A stretch of 64,000 nucleotides of DNA from Megaustenia siamemsis (GCA_032433765.1 JAVIAB010000101.1:65443640-65507639), one strand, 5' to 3'. Positions 12,165-23,419 are shown, counted from the first letter of the stretch. Program-made: numbers and translations. The notes: a model not told the origin generated them from the letters alone.

Positions 12165-12600
12165 GAGAGGGTAACAACATTTGAAGTTCTTGGTAATGAC
12201 CTATGTATCCCTTTGGACGATGATTATGACAATAATGTATGAGAACTTTTGAACAGGTTTAGCTATAACTTACCAAGATTTCTGTGACAGAACAAAGGAG
12301 AATGGTCAACATTGCTTAGCTGGTTAGACTCACTATTTAAGAAAGCTGTCACAAGCTATATGGAGTGGAGGAGGAAACATTTTTAGATGGGATCACTCAG
12401 GAAGATTTACAAGAGGGCAGCATGATTTTTTGGAGGAGAAGATTTTCAGCAAAGAGATATTGGGGTCTTTAAAGTGATCAGTACAGTTTTAAAAAAAAGA
12501 TCAGGAATAGGAGTAGACCTACATAGATTTCATAAGAGAAAGAGTTGTTATTTAGAAGTTATCCTCAAAATATCACAAGCTAGAAAATCAGTTTCAAAAT
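12165..12600 (+). pseudogene. Unrecognised decayed coding-like stretch
   Basis: One plus-strand frame reads protein-like over about 400 bases despite four or more stops (segments LGNDLCIPLDDDYDNN and WSTLLSWLDSLFKKAVT). I do not recognise it. It could be a retroposed host-gene fragment or part of an unknown transposon. Confidence 0.25.
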
Positions 12601-12604
12601 CAAT

Positions 12605-12720
12605 TTAAAACAAGATCTCCCATGCTGTTATGTTTCCTAGTGTTTCTAATATTCCATCAATCGATCTTTTCTTATGGCTGGTCCTTAGGATCTGGTTTTC
12701 TTGTTGAATCTGATTTTGTG
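12605..12720 (-). mobile_element. LINE-B 3'-end fragment
   Basis: TGCTGTTATGTTTCCTAGTG and the following CCATCAATC block match the 3' regions of LINE-B at 3.3 and 15.8 kb. Confidence 0.6.
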
Positions 12721-12774
12721 TTAGTCATATAAGTTGCTGATTTATTTAATGAACTCTAAGAGTGTCTTCTCCAA

Positions 12775-13047
12775 TGTGTTACCAGGGCCTCATTATGAGG
12801 AAAGTAAAGAATAGTGACACTGTGACCTTCCTGGCATGTTGTAAGAGGCGACTAAGAAGGTTGATCGATGGCTTGACAAGTTGTCATTGTTAAAAAGTAT
12901 TGTTATGGAACAGCACCATAGATTTTAGAGCAGTGATCTCGGCAATATGTGCCATTTTGGCATGCAAGGTTTCTGTTTTTGAGATTGTGGTTCTGCCCTA
13001 TGTGCCATCTTCGGCTCAAAAGGACAATAGATAGATAGAGATAGAAA
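12775..13047 (+). repeat. SINE-like repeat, copy 2
   Basis: Second copy of the 10995-11278 repeat, ending in AATAGATAGATAGAGATAG. The two copies differ by scattered substitutions and a few single-base indels. Confidence 0.75.
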
Positions 13048-13494
13048 AGTGTCTTACCACAGACAGCTGTTGAGTTGCAATTGACACAGTAAAATTGATA
13101 ACTAATGATATAGTATGATATATTCATAGGCGACTATAATCAGTATTTTTTTGTAATGAGACACTTTTAAGTGCAAGTAAGTCATTTATCTAGTTGAGTT
13201 TGTTTGTGAAGTGTAGCTAGAAAGCTTTATAAATAAAGCTTTTAGAGTTATCAAGACTGTGCTCTCAAGTTACTATACGAAGTGTAGAAAACAACATTGG
13301 AGCTTTTGAAATATATTTAAAAATTAATGTGTTTTTACCACTGGCACAAAAATCTCTACTGTCTGACATGGAGAAAATCTTACTACGTCTTAGAGGTAAA
13401 ATTTGTACTATTCAATACAACCTGTATTGCAAAGTTGTGCTATCACACCTGCCTGTTAGATAAAAAAAAAAGAAAAAGTAATTATTATTGATAT

Positions 13495-13810
13495 TGACTG
13501 TGATAGACGCATAACAGGAAACAGTCTGAGAGATAAGATCAGAAAAAAATAATTAAGACAAAATCTAAGAATAATCACCACCATTGAATACATAAAGAAA
13601 CAACAGATACAAATGTTTTAGTCACATGGTAAAACAGAGAAATCAAAATCAGGATGAACAAATTCTACTAGAATACCAGATCCAGGGGGTCGACCACAAG
13701 AAAAGATGGATTGGTGGAATATTAGAAACACTAAGAAACAGTAGGGAAGACTAATTTATAAGAAAAAAGATCACAAACTGCAAACTCAATTTAAAGCAAG
13801 ATCTCCCCTT
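13495..13810 (+). mobile_element. LINE-B 3' fragment
   Basis: ACAGGAAACAGTCTGAGAGA, the stretch around AAATGTTTTAGTCACATGG and AGAAAAGATGGATTGGTGG are the reverse complement of LINE-B tail sequences. Several stops; a dead fragment. Confidence 0.6.
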
Positions 13811-14711
13811 AAATTTGAAAGGAGTTTGAAGAAAGAAAAGGAAAAAAAGAAGAGGGAGAGAAGAAGAAAAACAAGGAAACGAAGGAAAGTAGAAAGGTAC
13901 CTACATTTGCTGGACGTTTTTTTAGAATACTGAAATTCATGCAATACTCAGCAAGTATATATATATATGCATGTATATATATAGACATACAGAAGATTTT
14001 TAAAAAATTTAAATGGAGGACACGTAGGATATGTTTCATTATCTGGCAAGTGTCATACGGCGTTGGTAGTTTTGAAGTGAGCATTGTTTAATTTCTTTGT
14101 TTTTGTACATCTTTGACTTTTGACAACCTCTATCAAGAACATTAAAACAAATCAGTCAGAAAATTATTAAGTGGTATCATTAATACATCGTACAGACGAT
14201 AATGTTTAAAAGTCAAATACGGAAGTGAATTTGTGGGGAAAAGATGAGATTAAGAAACATAAAAAAATTATGTGTACAATATAGAATATATATATTTATC
14301 AAAGAAAAGCTGTGTAACATAAAAAAGTGCATATTTAATTAGCTTTAAGTTTGTGTAAGAATGTTACAATTAATAACATATACACTTTGAATAAAACGCC
14401 CTACTTTTCTAATACACAAAAATATTGAAAGTTGCTCTTTCACTGAATAACACAAAATACTTTCTTAGAAATAGACTCAACGACTCACTGACTGCCTTCT
14501 GTCCAAGTTTATCGCGACAATTCCGTTTCGGGATTCACATAAAAAAAAATTGCATTAGTCTGTTTAAATTAATAATTATGTAAACCAAGTTTTCAGAACT
14601 CACCCTATTTTGAAAACTGAAAGATAATATATTGGTAAGTTGAAAAGTTTTGTAAAAAAAAAAAAAGTACTAGTAATTTTAAAGGAAAGTCTAAATGAGT
14701 AAAGTCTAGCT

Positions 14712-14716
<5 letters not shown>

Positions 14717-14746
<30 letters not shown>
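14717..14746. repeat. (AT)n microsatellite
   Basis: About 15 uninterrupted AT units immediately precede the 3' end of a minus-strand LINE-K copy and may be its tail. Confidence 0.85.
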
Positions 14747-14750
<4 letters not shown>

Positions 14751-15190
14751 ACCTTTCTAACCGAAGCCGGCCCATAGGGCGTAGACCAAGATACTCCTCT
14801 TATCTGAATTTTTGTTCTAGCAGTTTTCCTTTAAAGATATTTTATGGAATCTCGCCATTTGTCTCTGTTCTGTGCAAGCAGCTCTATAAGTACCACACAT
14901 ATGGCACAAATTCTAGCCTTAATGATTGCCGATCGTTACTATTAAATGTCACACTTTTAACAGGTCCGCAATGTATTGCACCATATGTCACTGTTCTTGA
15001 GGAGCTTCTCTACATCAGAAAGGAGCTAATGTCCGTTGTTGTTGCCATCCACCTCAGTGTTCTAATATTTTTCTGGCCGGCTCCATTTTTCTTTTGTCCG
15101 CAGTTTCCCACTAGCTTTGAAATACCTTGCTGCCCTTCTCATCACATGGTCATCATGTGTCCACAATACTTTTAAGTAGGCTACACATAT
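14747..15190 (-). mobile_element. LINE-K 3' end plus second LINE tail
   Basis: 14747-14890 matches the 3' end of the LINE-K inserts at 19.5 and 30.2 kb (GCCGGCCCATAGGGCGTAGACC). From about 14900 to 15190 a different LINE tail follows, with CATGGTCATCATGTGTCCAC near its end. Confidence 0.55.
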
Positions 15191-15199
15191 TTGTTGAAT

Positions 15200-15780
15200 G
15201 CATGACCATTGCTCTTACTTCTATACAAACGAGGGACATATTTTTACGATAGATATTCTTTTTGTGGAATATGTTGAGCGCTGTCTGCGATTTCCTTTCT
15301 CCTTGCTTCTGTTTATCTTCAATGTTCAGTTATATTTTATCTGTTTCTTTTCTCTTATATTTATTTATTTTTTTTATTTTCCATTCCTTATTTGGCTCCC
15401 AGTGTCGAGTTGGAGATTCATATTTGGGAACATTTCTTCAGTTGAATTATTTTTTTTTTTGCTTTTGTTTTTGTCTTGTTTTGTTTTTGTTTGCTTTTGT
15501 TTAATATTGTTTCTAGCAATATAATCTAATATAGTTTAATATTTTTTCGTTTATTCGTTTGTGCTGAGGACGTCCTATTTGTCTATTGTTCTCATACAGT
15601 TTGTTGACAGCTGTTTGTTTTTAATTGTGTCTGTCTTGGCACGAAACCAAACGAATCAATTTCTTATTTCTTTAGATATGAGGTCAGTAAACCTGACTTC
15701 TCAGTCATACTTTTATTATAATTACTGTAGCTGTTTGTTAAATAGTCGGAAACATATCTTACAATTATTAGAGAACAAAT
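15200..15780. other. T-rich stretch, no gene
   Basis: Open frames here are runs of Phe, Leu and Cys codons from T-rich sequence; I see no real domain. 15240-15450 is likely further LINE remnant but cannot be placed. Confidence 0.4.
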
Positions 15781-15784
15781 TATG

Positions 15785-16140
15785 TAACTTCTTCTTCTTT
15801 CCTTCCTCATTTGCCTTTCAGCGTCGTGGGGAGATGTAATTCTCCTTTGCTCTTTTGTTCGCCTCTGTTGCTATTACGTTTCCTAGTGTTTCTAATATTC
15901 CGATAATCCATCTTTTACGTGGTCGGCCCTTGTCACGTGGCCTAACCATTTTACCTGTTGTTTCTTTATATATTATATGGCGGGGGTTATTCCTAGCTTT
16001 TTTTTCTCAGTTCTTAAATTCTGATCTTATTTGTTAAGCTGTTTCCTGTAATTCGTTTAACACATTTCATAGGTTATTTTTTTCTTATTGCTCTTGCATC
16101 TTGAGTCCAGGATTAACATCGGTAGCACAACGTTGTGATG
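15785..16140 (-). mobile_element. LINE-B 3' fragment
   Basis: Closely matches the tail part of the copy at 3.2-3.6 kb, including TTCGCCTCTGTTGCTATTAC and the GTCACGTGGCCTAACC block. Confidence 0.65.
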
Positions 16141-16150
16141 AATATTTTAT

Positions 16151-16340
16151 TGTCATCATCATAATTGAGTGCCATCTCCGCATCGAAGGTTGGCTACCAT
16201 GGAGCGCCATTCCACTCTGTCTCTTGCTTTGGTGGTGCAGATTGTCATAGGCTGACTTGTCCATCTTTTGATGTTACTCGTCCATATTAGTCTTGGTCTG
16301 CCTCTTTTACCTTGTATTTTCCCTTTGTTTTTATGTGCCA
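16151..16340 (-). mobile_element. LINE-C 3' fragment
   Basis: On the minus strand it reads KIQGKRGRPRLIW, TSNIKRWTSQPM and ARDRVEWRSMVANLRCGDG, then a CATCATCAT tail at 16144-16152. Same family as 27.9/29.6 kb and 56.0 kb. Confidence 0.75.
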
Positions 16341-16721
16341 AAAGTACACACGGAGCCTCTTGTTCTTTTCAAAGTTGTCCAAATGGAATAGACAAGGAAA
16401 CTCACTTGCTGGAGACCAGGGACGGTTACATTCATAAAGAAGCTCGAGATTTTGTCGGGAGGCCGAATTATTTATTCTAGACTAGACCACATAGAACCCT
16501 CAACCTCTCCCACAATCAGTTGTCTGTTTAAAAACCTATTTCATAGCAGTAACATAATTTTTAAAAATATAACTGGCTAGTCCACATTTAGTCTAAAATG
16601 AATCATTGATTGAAGGGGGAAAAAAGTTAAGTCAAATGTTAAGATAAGAAAAAAGAGATGTGCTACACTACTTTGCAACTCCGTTCCGCACCGTACGACC
16701 AGGGTCGACTAGGGTGAAAAT

Positions 16722-18335
16722 CTATCTATCTTTCGTTCGCCTGAAGTATTGTCTATATCTGCAATGTCGTTTCCTGTATAAATTTTACTGTCTTTTGTAA
16801 TTCTTGCAGTGGCCCATATAGTTTTGTCTGTAGTGTTGTATCTATGGGCCAATGGATTTTCCTCAGTCTACTATATTCAGTGCAGTCTTGAAGTATGTGT
16901 TCAGCAGTCTGGGGTGCCTGTCCACATGTACAAGTAGTTGATGTGCCGATCTTGAATTTTGTATACATGTGACTATGGAGTCGATTGTGTCCTGTTCTTA
17001 GGCGTATAATGATAACTTGTTCATATCTATTCATATTATGAAAGGCATCCTGATTTGGGGCTTGTGGTCCTCTGATTGATTTGATTATCTGTTTCTTATG
17101 ATGGTATGTAACTGGTGTATCTAGTTGTGTGCCTGTTGAACCTTCCTTTGCCAACTGATCTGCTTTCTCATTTCCTGGTATTTCACAGTGAGACGGGATC
17201 CACTGCAGGGCAACCCTGTGGTGCTTGCAGAGTTCAGTCAATAAGGTCTGCAGATGTGGTAATTTTCTGGATTGTAGTGCCTGGAGTACTGATCTTGCAT
17301 CTGTCAAAAACACTACAGGCTGTGGGCTAAGATTACTGTTCAGCAGTTTTTCTATTGCCAACTTTATTGCTTGTATTTCTGCATCATAATTGTGACAATA
17401 TTTCCCTGTTGCTATTTTATTCATATCCCTAGTGTTATTTGGGTACTCTATATATGCACCTGCTCCCCCATTCTTTACTGCATTCTGTGCTGATCCATCT
17501 GTGTACACACGGATCCATAGGTCTTGTGGGTATTCTTCATCCAGGAAACTGAGAGTTATTGTTTTTCGCTGTAGACTATTTTGTTCCTCTTTGTCAACTA
17601 TTCCTTTCACTTCTGTCCGTATTTGAACTGATAATCCTGATTCCTCTATCCAGGGAGTCTGTTCTGGTCTGGGCAGAAGGGGTTTAACAACTCTTGGCAT
17701 GTCTGGTGTTTGTCTACTAATACGCTTGGCTTGGTGGATAAAGCTGCTTCTCTTAAGTCGTCCCAATGCAAGATTTTGGAATATGTCCTTCATTGGATGT
17801 CTCGGCATGCATACACATTTTTCTGCTCTGTATCAGCACCTTTGTGTCTCTCCGTTCTCTCAGTGCTGGTATCCTCCACAATTTCTCCATCTCCAATATT
17901 GGTGTTGATTTCATTGCTCCTGTGATGACCCCAAGTGCCTGGTTTTGTACTTTATCCAGCTCTTGCAATGTGGTGTTTGATGCTGAGCACCATGCGGATG
18001 ATCCATATTCTAAATGTGGGCGTATACTCTGTTGGTAAACTTTACTGAGTATTTTCCCACTCGCACCCCATGTGGTTCCACACAACTTTCTTAGAATAGC
18101 CAATTTCCTCCTTGCTTTTTGGGTTGCCTTATTTATCTGCTGTTTCCAAGATAGTTTGTTACCAAATGTAACTCCGAGATATGTAGCTTGTATGTCTTCT
18201 TTCACAGGCTCATTGTTTATGTAGATGGCTCCTGCTTTTTGTTTTGGGGAGAGTGTGAAAAGTGTAGTACTGCATTTGTCTGTATTGATGCTGATACACC
18301 ATCTATTTGTCCATGAATTCAGTGCATTCATAGCT
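16722..18335 (-). mobile_element. LINE-E: I/Nimb-like LINE 3' half with RNase H
   Basis: A 5'-truncated LINE of 1614 bases is flanked by a 13-base direct repeat CTAGGGTGAAAAT (16709-16721 and 18336-18348). Its 3' end is an ATAG-type tail next to 16722. The first frame (18335 to about 17753) carries the end of the reverse transcriptase and thumb (TYLGVTFGNKLSWKQQ, RPHLEYGSSAWC, KVQNQALGVITGAMKSTP). The second (about 17808 to 16753) carries an RNase H domain with YTDGSA, AEIQAIKLA, FLTDARSVLQAL and WIPSHCEIPGNEKAD, then a Cys-rich CTCGQAPQTAEHILQDC tail. A shift near 17760-17800 separates them. Among known LINEs this layout fits the I group. Confidence 0.85.
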
Positions 18336-18382
18336 CTAGGGTGAAAATAATTAGATCTCAAAATTTTACCCACCTTTCTCAT
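18336..18382 (-). pseudogene. Polinton integrase-like start, interrupted
   Basis: An ATG at 18382 opens a short frame ending YFHP at the LINE-E target site; beyond LINE-E (16708 downward) the frame resumes with SRPWSYGAERS. The combined pattern of a Tyr-rich start and a Pro-Gly-Tyr-Gly-like turn resembles the first residues of Polinton integrases. No catalytic domain survives, so this call rests on context and a short stretch. Confidence 0.4.
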
Positions 18383-18439
18383 TTTGGCTTTGGAATTTTA
18401 GACTTTCTTTTTTCTTGTTCTCTTCTTATACAATGCTGC

Positions 18440-18790
18440 CCGTGAAGTGTTTTCATTACTTGTCTTTGGGGGCCCGCGAAGTGTTTTCATTACTTATCTT
18501 TGGGGTTTCTTTTGTTGTGATCACGGCTTTCTCTGCTGGTACCTCGAGCGTTGAAGGCGGTATTCTTTCTGTCGACGAATTTTGTTGAATAAGATCGACC
18601 GAACCCAACGGAAGTTGTTTATACCGAACCAATCTAGTTAAATATGGATACAGAGTACGTTGGTACACTCTGGCCTTATCATCCGGTGCTAAATCATCGC
18701 GGTCTAGGACACGTTGTATTTCGTCGTTTAAATCACTAAAGTTGTCGTTGAACGTATCAGGTGGAGTATATTAGGTAATCTGTTTTTGAC
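18440..18790 (-). pseudogene. Polinton small protein 2
   Basis: The frame contains NDEIQRVLDRDDLAPDDKAR, then YQRTLYPYLTRL, and ends in a Lys/Ser/Pro-rich tail by 18456. From memory, an acidic LDRDDL...DDKA..Y.RTLQ.YL pattern is typical of a short Polinton/adintovirus protein of unknown role. An imperfect 31-base tandem duplication (GTGAAGTGTTTTCATTACTT type) marks its 3' end at 18440-18510. Confidence 0.55.
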
Positions 18791-19153
18791 CCTCCATAGA
18801 CGTGGATCCACTAAGAGCATTTTTGGCCATATTGACACACTTAATACACCAACGAGAACGCTTAAAATAGGTCGGAGCAAAGCGTATATGAATCCACCAG
18901 TTTGTGGAATCTCTTTCCGCCGCTTAAGACTTCTTTTTTTCGTGAGGAGTCTCAACTTGTTCTAATGTTGACGTAGCTCGCACATTTGGTGATGTTTAAG
19001 TCTAACATTACCTTTTAATATGTTATGACAGTACTCGCACAGTACGCGAAATAGCTCGGGGAAGTCCGTTTTCAGTACTGCTCTTAAACCAGTGGGCGTG
19101 GCCGAATACAGACATTTCAACATTTCACCGTGTAGCCTATGTGGGTCTGCCAT
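18725..19153 (-). pseudogene. Polinton small protein 1, stop and shift inside
   Basis: Starts at the ATG at 19153-19151, four bases after the ATPase stop. Residues 1-60 hold a Cys/His-containing segment (CEYCHNILKGNV). A stop near 18962 and a shift break it, after which a basic stretch (RLLTKKRSLKRRKEI) and a hydrophobic stretch (GGFIYALLRPILSVL) follow. The basic-then-hydrophobic layout is what I recall for a small virion-associated protein of Polintons and adintoviruses; its function is not established here. Confidence 0.55.
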
Positions 19154-19157
19154 TCTG

Positions 19158-20050
19158 TTACATTCGTATGTAGACGATTTGTCTCTTCCCCGGGAATATC
19201 ATTACTTTCAACCTCAGATGATCGGTGTTTCTTAGGTACACCAACAAATAACAGTGAGGAGACGCCGTCGCGTCCTTAATAAAACTATCTTTGAGGTACG
19301 ACATTTGGCCGAGGTACCATTTTTATATCGAGATTGGTGATTTGACTGCCGTCTCTGAGGTTCTTGAACAGCACTATATAATGGGTATTGCTGCTTAATG
19401 TTCGATGCTCCTTATTTATCCTAAATAGATTTTGAACAATGTAGAAACACACATGTGGGAAACAACAGGTAAGAGGAAAAAAGGAAGACACAGAGAGACA
19501 CTGAGAAGAACACGGATGAGAGAGGCAAGAGCAGCAGGAATCGACTCCCTCAATAAGATAGAGCTGCTTGCACAAAACAGAGACAAATTGCGAGATTTGA
19601 TAAAATATCTTTAAAAGGATTGAAAACTGCTAGAATAAAAATTTAGATAAGAGAAGGAGTATCTTGGTCTACGCCATATGGGCCGGCTACGGCTCGAAAG
19701 GTCAATAGATAGATAGATAGAAACACACTAAAATCTCTGTGATGACTGCCTTTTATAAATAATTTGATTACTTTGCCATCCGTTCCCAACATCATGTCGT
19801 CGATGATGATGAGTCTGCTCTTATTACCCACTTCCAATTTATCAAAGTCGAGCAGACCCTTGATAAATCTCACTGACCTCATGGTCTCGTACATTGGCTG
19901 CCATTCCTCGTAACACCATACAATTTCCTCCGGTACGGGGACAACTAGCTCCTGGAGATTCTGCAGAAACTTTTGCGCAAAAACAATTTTCCCGCAGCCC
20001 GCAAGTCCGGCTATGAGTGCCGTGAAGGGCTGTTTCCATCGGGGGTCCAT
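19158..20050 (-). pseudogene. Polinton packaging ATPase (FtsK/HerA type), split by a LINE
   Basis: The ATG at 20050-20048 begins MDPRWKQPF. A Walker A-like loop follows at about 20010 (GLAGCGKI, with Ile where Thr is expected) and a Walker B at about 19800 (RLIIIDDMM). Coding sequence stops at the LINE-K insertion (19453-19718, with the 10-base repeat AGAAACACAC on both sides) and resumes at 19452 with family sequence as far as about 19300, then a frame change, with homology ending at a TAA at 19160-19158. In Polintons this enzyme is thought to pump the genome into capsids. The altered Walker A, the insertion and the shift make this copy inactive. Confidence 0.8.
19453..19718 (+). mobile_element. 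LINE-K 3' fragment inside the Polinton ATPase
   Basis: A 266-base plus-strand insert ends in the tail ATAGATAGATAG and is bounded by AGAAACACAC at 19443-19452 and 19719-19728. It encodes the LINE end RKKGRHRETLRRTRM, then ARAAGIDSLNKIE. Related copies at 14.75 and 30.23 kb are on the minus strand. Confidence 0.9.
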
Positions 20051-20429
20051 CGTCACTAATGACACATTGGTGGAATATTTTTATTCGTATTGAGGCCAAT
20101 TTCTTGAGTATGTAAAGAGAGAGTAATGTATGGTACCTAATGATGTTATGAAAGGCTGAAACATAAAAGTGACCACAATAATTCAAAGTGGCTAAACCAA
20201 AAAGTAGTCAGTTTAATTAAAAAAATCACTATAAGATAAAACCAGAGAATATTATGTGTATTGGTGTGTACATGGAAAGAGCGTTGAGAACAGCAAACAT
20301 CGATAAACAGGGAGGATAAAGAAGGGTCTTAATGTCACTTGAGGAATGGATAAGCTATTTCATCAGCACCATCTTCACCGCTTCATTAAAAACACTATTT
20401 AATCACTATGTCTGCAGTAGCAACCCACG

Positions 20430-20800
20430 TCTATTTTCTCTATATATATACCAACCTATTTAACCCTCTCTTCAACCGCAGCGCCTGTTGAACACACATT
20501 TATAACATGCAATTTCCTTCTCTATAACCTCAATGTAACAGTACTGATGCTGCGTAACCACTCCTGACGCCGGCCAACACACATGAGGTCAGCCTGTTCC
20601 TTACAAGTACTTCAAGATCTGCAAGGTCAGTACAGTGAGGGATTTATCTCTATAAAATACGACCCGCACCCCTTACTAAATATGTTACCCACTACGAGAG
20701 GTCAGCACAGTGAGCGATTTCCCTATAAACAAGATCCGCAAGGTCAGCATATAAAACAGCCCAATCGCAAAAAAGGCCCCGATATATATAAGAATATATA
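20430..20800. repeat. Imperfect short-range duplication
   Basis: AGGTCAGTACAGTGAGGGAT and AGGTCAGCACAGTGAGCGAT, each followed by a CTATAAA-containing stretch and a CGCAAGGTCAG-type end, form two or three diverged units of roughly 80-90 bases. No gene is seen from 20070 to 20820. Confidence 0.4.
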
Positions 20801-20944
20801 GGAAAAATACCCCATGGGGCTGGCCCCAATTTTTGATAGAAAACGACAAAATACACTACTAACGTTGATAAGGAATCCTCTTGTTGCAAGGACAATGACA
20901 GCTCACTTAGTCAACTTGTGCCGCCGTTATATTTTTTTTCCGTG

Positions 20945-22730
20945 CCAAAATATTTGTAGCTTGGCATGTACAGGCCCAAACGAAAGCAGCTACTTTGTGT
21001 TGCGATGTATTGTCAAATGAGGTTATGAAATCATCTAAATTACTAAGGCATCTATATGAAGAACGTGTCACGAAAAGCATCAATTGGAAAAAAAAAGTAA
21101 AAATGAATGGACGTGAGCTGTAGGAATTTTTTTTTTTTTAATGGTAAAGAAAGATGGCAACTGGCTGTAAAAAAAATTAAAATGCTCTATTGGTTTCTTT
21201 TGAAGTGTCTCATTTTATAGCACAATGAGAAAACCATACAGAATAGCTGAATTTTTTTTGCCTGCTGCAAAAATAATGGTTTCATAACAAATCAACAAGG
21301 AAGCTGCGAAGGACTATTCCTTAATATATATGTCAAATGATATTGCGAGAATGTGAATCGACTGTGGGCAAATTAATATGAAGAAACAATTTTTAGAAAA
21401 TAAAAAAAATCAGCTGCCTCACTATTTTGCTCTCCAATTAGACAAAATCACAGACATAACGATCAAAGCGACCTTTCTGTTTTATGTTAGGTATGAACAT
21501 GAGAGAATTGTTTTTGAAAACAAACTGTTAATCTGCTTCTTGGTGCAAGCTACAGCTGAAGAAATATTTATCAGCTTAAATAATGTTTATAACATCTCAT
21601 GACTTGGATTGGTTGAAAGGCGTTGGAATTAGTACTGATGTGGCATGAGCAATGCCCTGAAAGCTTACCAGAATTGTAACACAGATTAAGGAAACCTTGC
21701 CGTCGGTAACTCGGCATCATTGTTGCACCCATTGGGAAGCTCTTGTTGCTAAGAAGATGCCACAACAATTTAAAGAGACTTCAAATAAATCAATCTAAAT
21801 TGTTAATTTTTTTTAAAAAGCAAATCACTGAATTCAAGACTTTTTTTTTAAAACAACGCTGTAAAGATACAGAAAGTGACCATTGTCAACCTTTGCTACA
21901 CAGTGAAGTTTGCTGGGTATCACAAGGTACAGTTTGGTCATGTTTATAGGAATTGAGAGATGAAGCAAGATTATTTCTCATGAGAGGCAGTTTCACATTA
22001 CCAATCGCTTGACATGGTTTTCCTGGTTAAACCAGATTGGCATATCTGTTACAAATTTACACCCAATTAAATTTGCTCAATTTGAATCTTCCAGGGGAAA
22101 GTGTTACAGTTTTCCAAGTTGAAGACAAGATCGAGGCAATGATGAAAACAAATTGGAATTATTGCATAACTTGGAACAATTACTAAATCTGAAATGAACA
22201 TAAACTTGGAACAATTTCCAAATCTCACAAGTTTTCTTGAATCTGTCCAGATGTTTTGTCTGTAGAGAACATGTCACTTATTGCACAACATTTGGAAGAT
22301 TTGCGACAGTTTCAGCGAATATATTGCTGTTCCAGACGTTCTATCAAGATGAAACAAAGAGATCCATTTTCAGCTAATGTGTATGACCTAATAGGGCTCA
22401 CAACAGCAAAGGAAGACAGGCTCCTAGAGATATCTACAGATGGTACTCTGAGATTACAGTTCAAGGAACAATCACTTCCTAATTTTTGGACTCACTAAAT
22501 TCATATGCATATTTTTTTCTAAATTATCGAAGAAGGTTATGAAAGTCTTCCTGGTAACATCATACCTTTTTTAAAAAGAATCATTCTCTGCTCTCGTTTA
22601 TCTTAAAAATAAATACAGAAACCATATAGAAGATGTAGAGTCAGATATCAGAATACAAGTTTCAGATATAGTTGCCCAATATAACAAGACTTACAGGTGA
22701 AATGCAGCCTCATCCTTCTCACTAATTATG
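20945..22730 (+). pseudogene. hAT-family (ZBED5-like) transposase pseudogene
   Basis: Many stops and shifts interrupt it, but the domain order is clear. A BED-like zinc finger remnant (LCCDVLSNEVMKSSKLLRH) lies at about 20995-21060. The catalytic core begins at 21378 (HYFALQLDKITDI, then VYNIS), continues with LDWLKGVGISTDVA, then HHCCTHWEALVAKKMP near 21720 and LLHSEVCWVSQGTV near 21895. The C-terminal part at 22256-22498 has DPFSANVYDLIGLTTAKED and STDGTLRLQF, and LKNKYRN follows at about 22600. This is the pattern of the ZBED5/Buster branch of hAT transposases. No terminal repeats found; certainly inactive. Confidence 0.8.
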
Positions 22731-23139
22731 TGAGTATACAATGTTACTTTTCCCACCAATCTTGTGATTAGCTAGGCTCAATTTTTTTTGTACTGATTAT
22801 AAATAATTATTTATTAATGTTGTGCAAATGTGTGTCGATTCATATCCATGATTTTATGTGCTTGTAATTTCCATATTTTCCAGAAATACTAAAACAATTA
22901 ATACTGTTATTATTATTTTAGATTGGTAAGAAATCATTCAAATCAAAATGTATTAGAAGTTCGCAGTTTGAAGTAAAGTAGATCCAGTGAGAATCATTCC
23001 TAGGTGAGTGAAACAAAAAATTAAATGTGACATTTATTAAAGTTCTTTAAATAAAAAAGTTAATACACTTTTGGGATTTAAATCTTGAGATGAAATTGAA
23101 TCCTGGGAGTTCACGACTACAAACAGTATTTAATGAGGG

Positions 23140-23415
23140 TCCACGGTAAAGGAACAATAGCTCAGTGGTTAGTGAACTGAAATACAAAGGACAAGAGGTA
23201 GGGTTCGATCCCAACCAACAGCTTCTGGTTCACCCAGCCTTTAATGGATACTGGATTTTTTTTCTGGGAAAGTAAAGCAGCATGGGCATAATACCAACCA
23301 CGTTACTCCAAAAATCATGTGTCGAAGATCTGTAAAATGTATGGCCACTAACACCATATTCCCTATATGCCACTTGGCGTGACGGGGTACTTTACTTTTT
23401 TTTTTACTATGGTAA
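23140..23415 (+). repeat. tRNA-derived SINE
   Basis: An A box (TAGCTCAGTGGTTAGTG, about 23158-23174) and a B box (GGTTCGATCCC, about 23202-23212) are followed by CACCCAGCCTTTAATGG, GGGAAAGTAAAGCAG and the end GGGGTACTTTACTTTTTTT. The body resembles, from memory, a SINE family common in molluscs. A functional tRNA is unlikely because no complete cloverleaf can be drawn. Confidence 0.75.
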
Positions 23416-23419
23416 AGGA

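Larger units (their letters stand above)
16640..20065 (-). mobile_element. Decayed Polinton/Maverick (adintovirus-like) segment
   Basis: Minus-strand gene order is: packaging ATPase (20050-19158), a short protein starting 4 bases later (19153), a second short protein (about 18790-18456), and a segment resembling the start of the integrase (18382 to 18336, resuming 16708 to about 16650). Tight head-to-tail packing and these family resemblances fit Polintons, double-stranded DNA elements with virus-like capsid and packaging genes. No polymerase, capsid or terminal repeats were found, so only an internal piece remains. Two LINEs have split it (16722-18335 and 19453-19718), and every gene carries stops or shifts, so it is inactive. 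Confidence 0.75.

Noticed and set aside
23158..23212. Functional tRNA gene
   Set aside because: Only A and B boxes are present; no full cloverleaf or anticodon arm could be drawn, and a SINE body follows.
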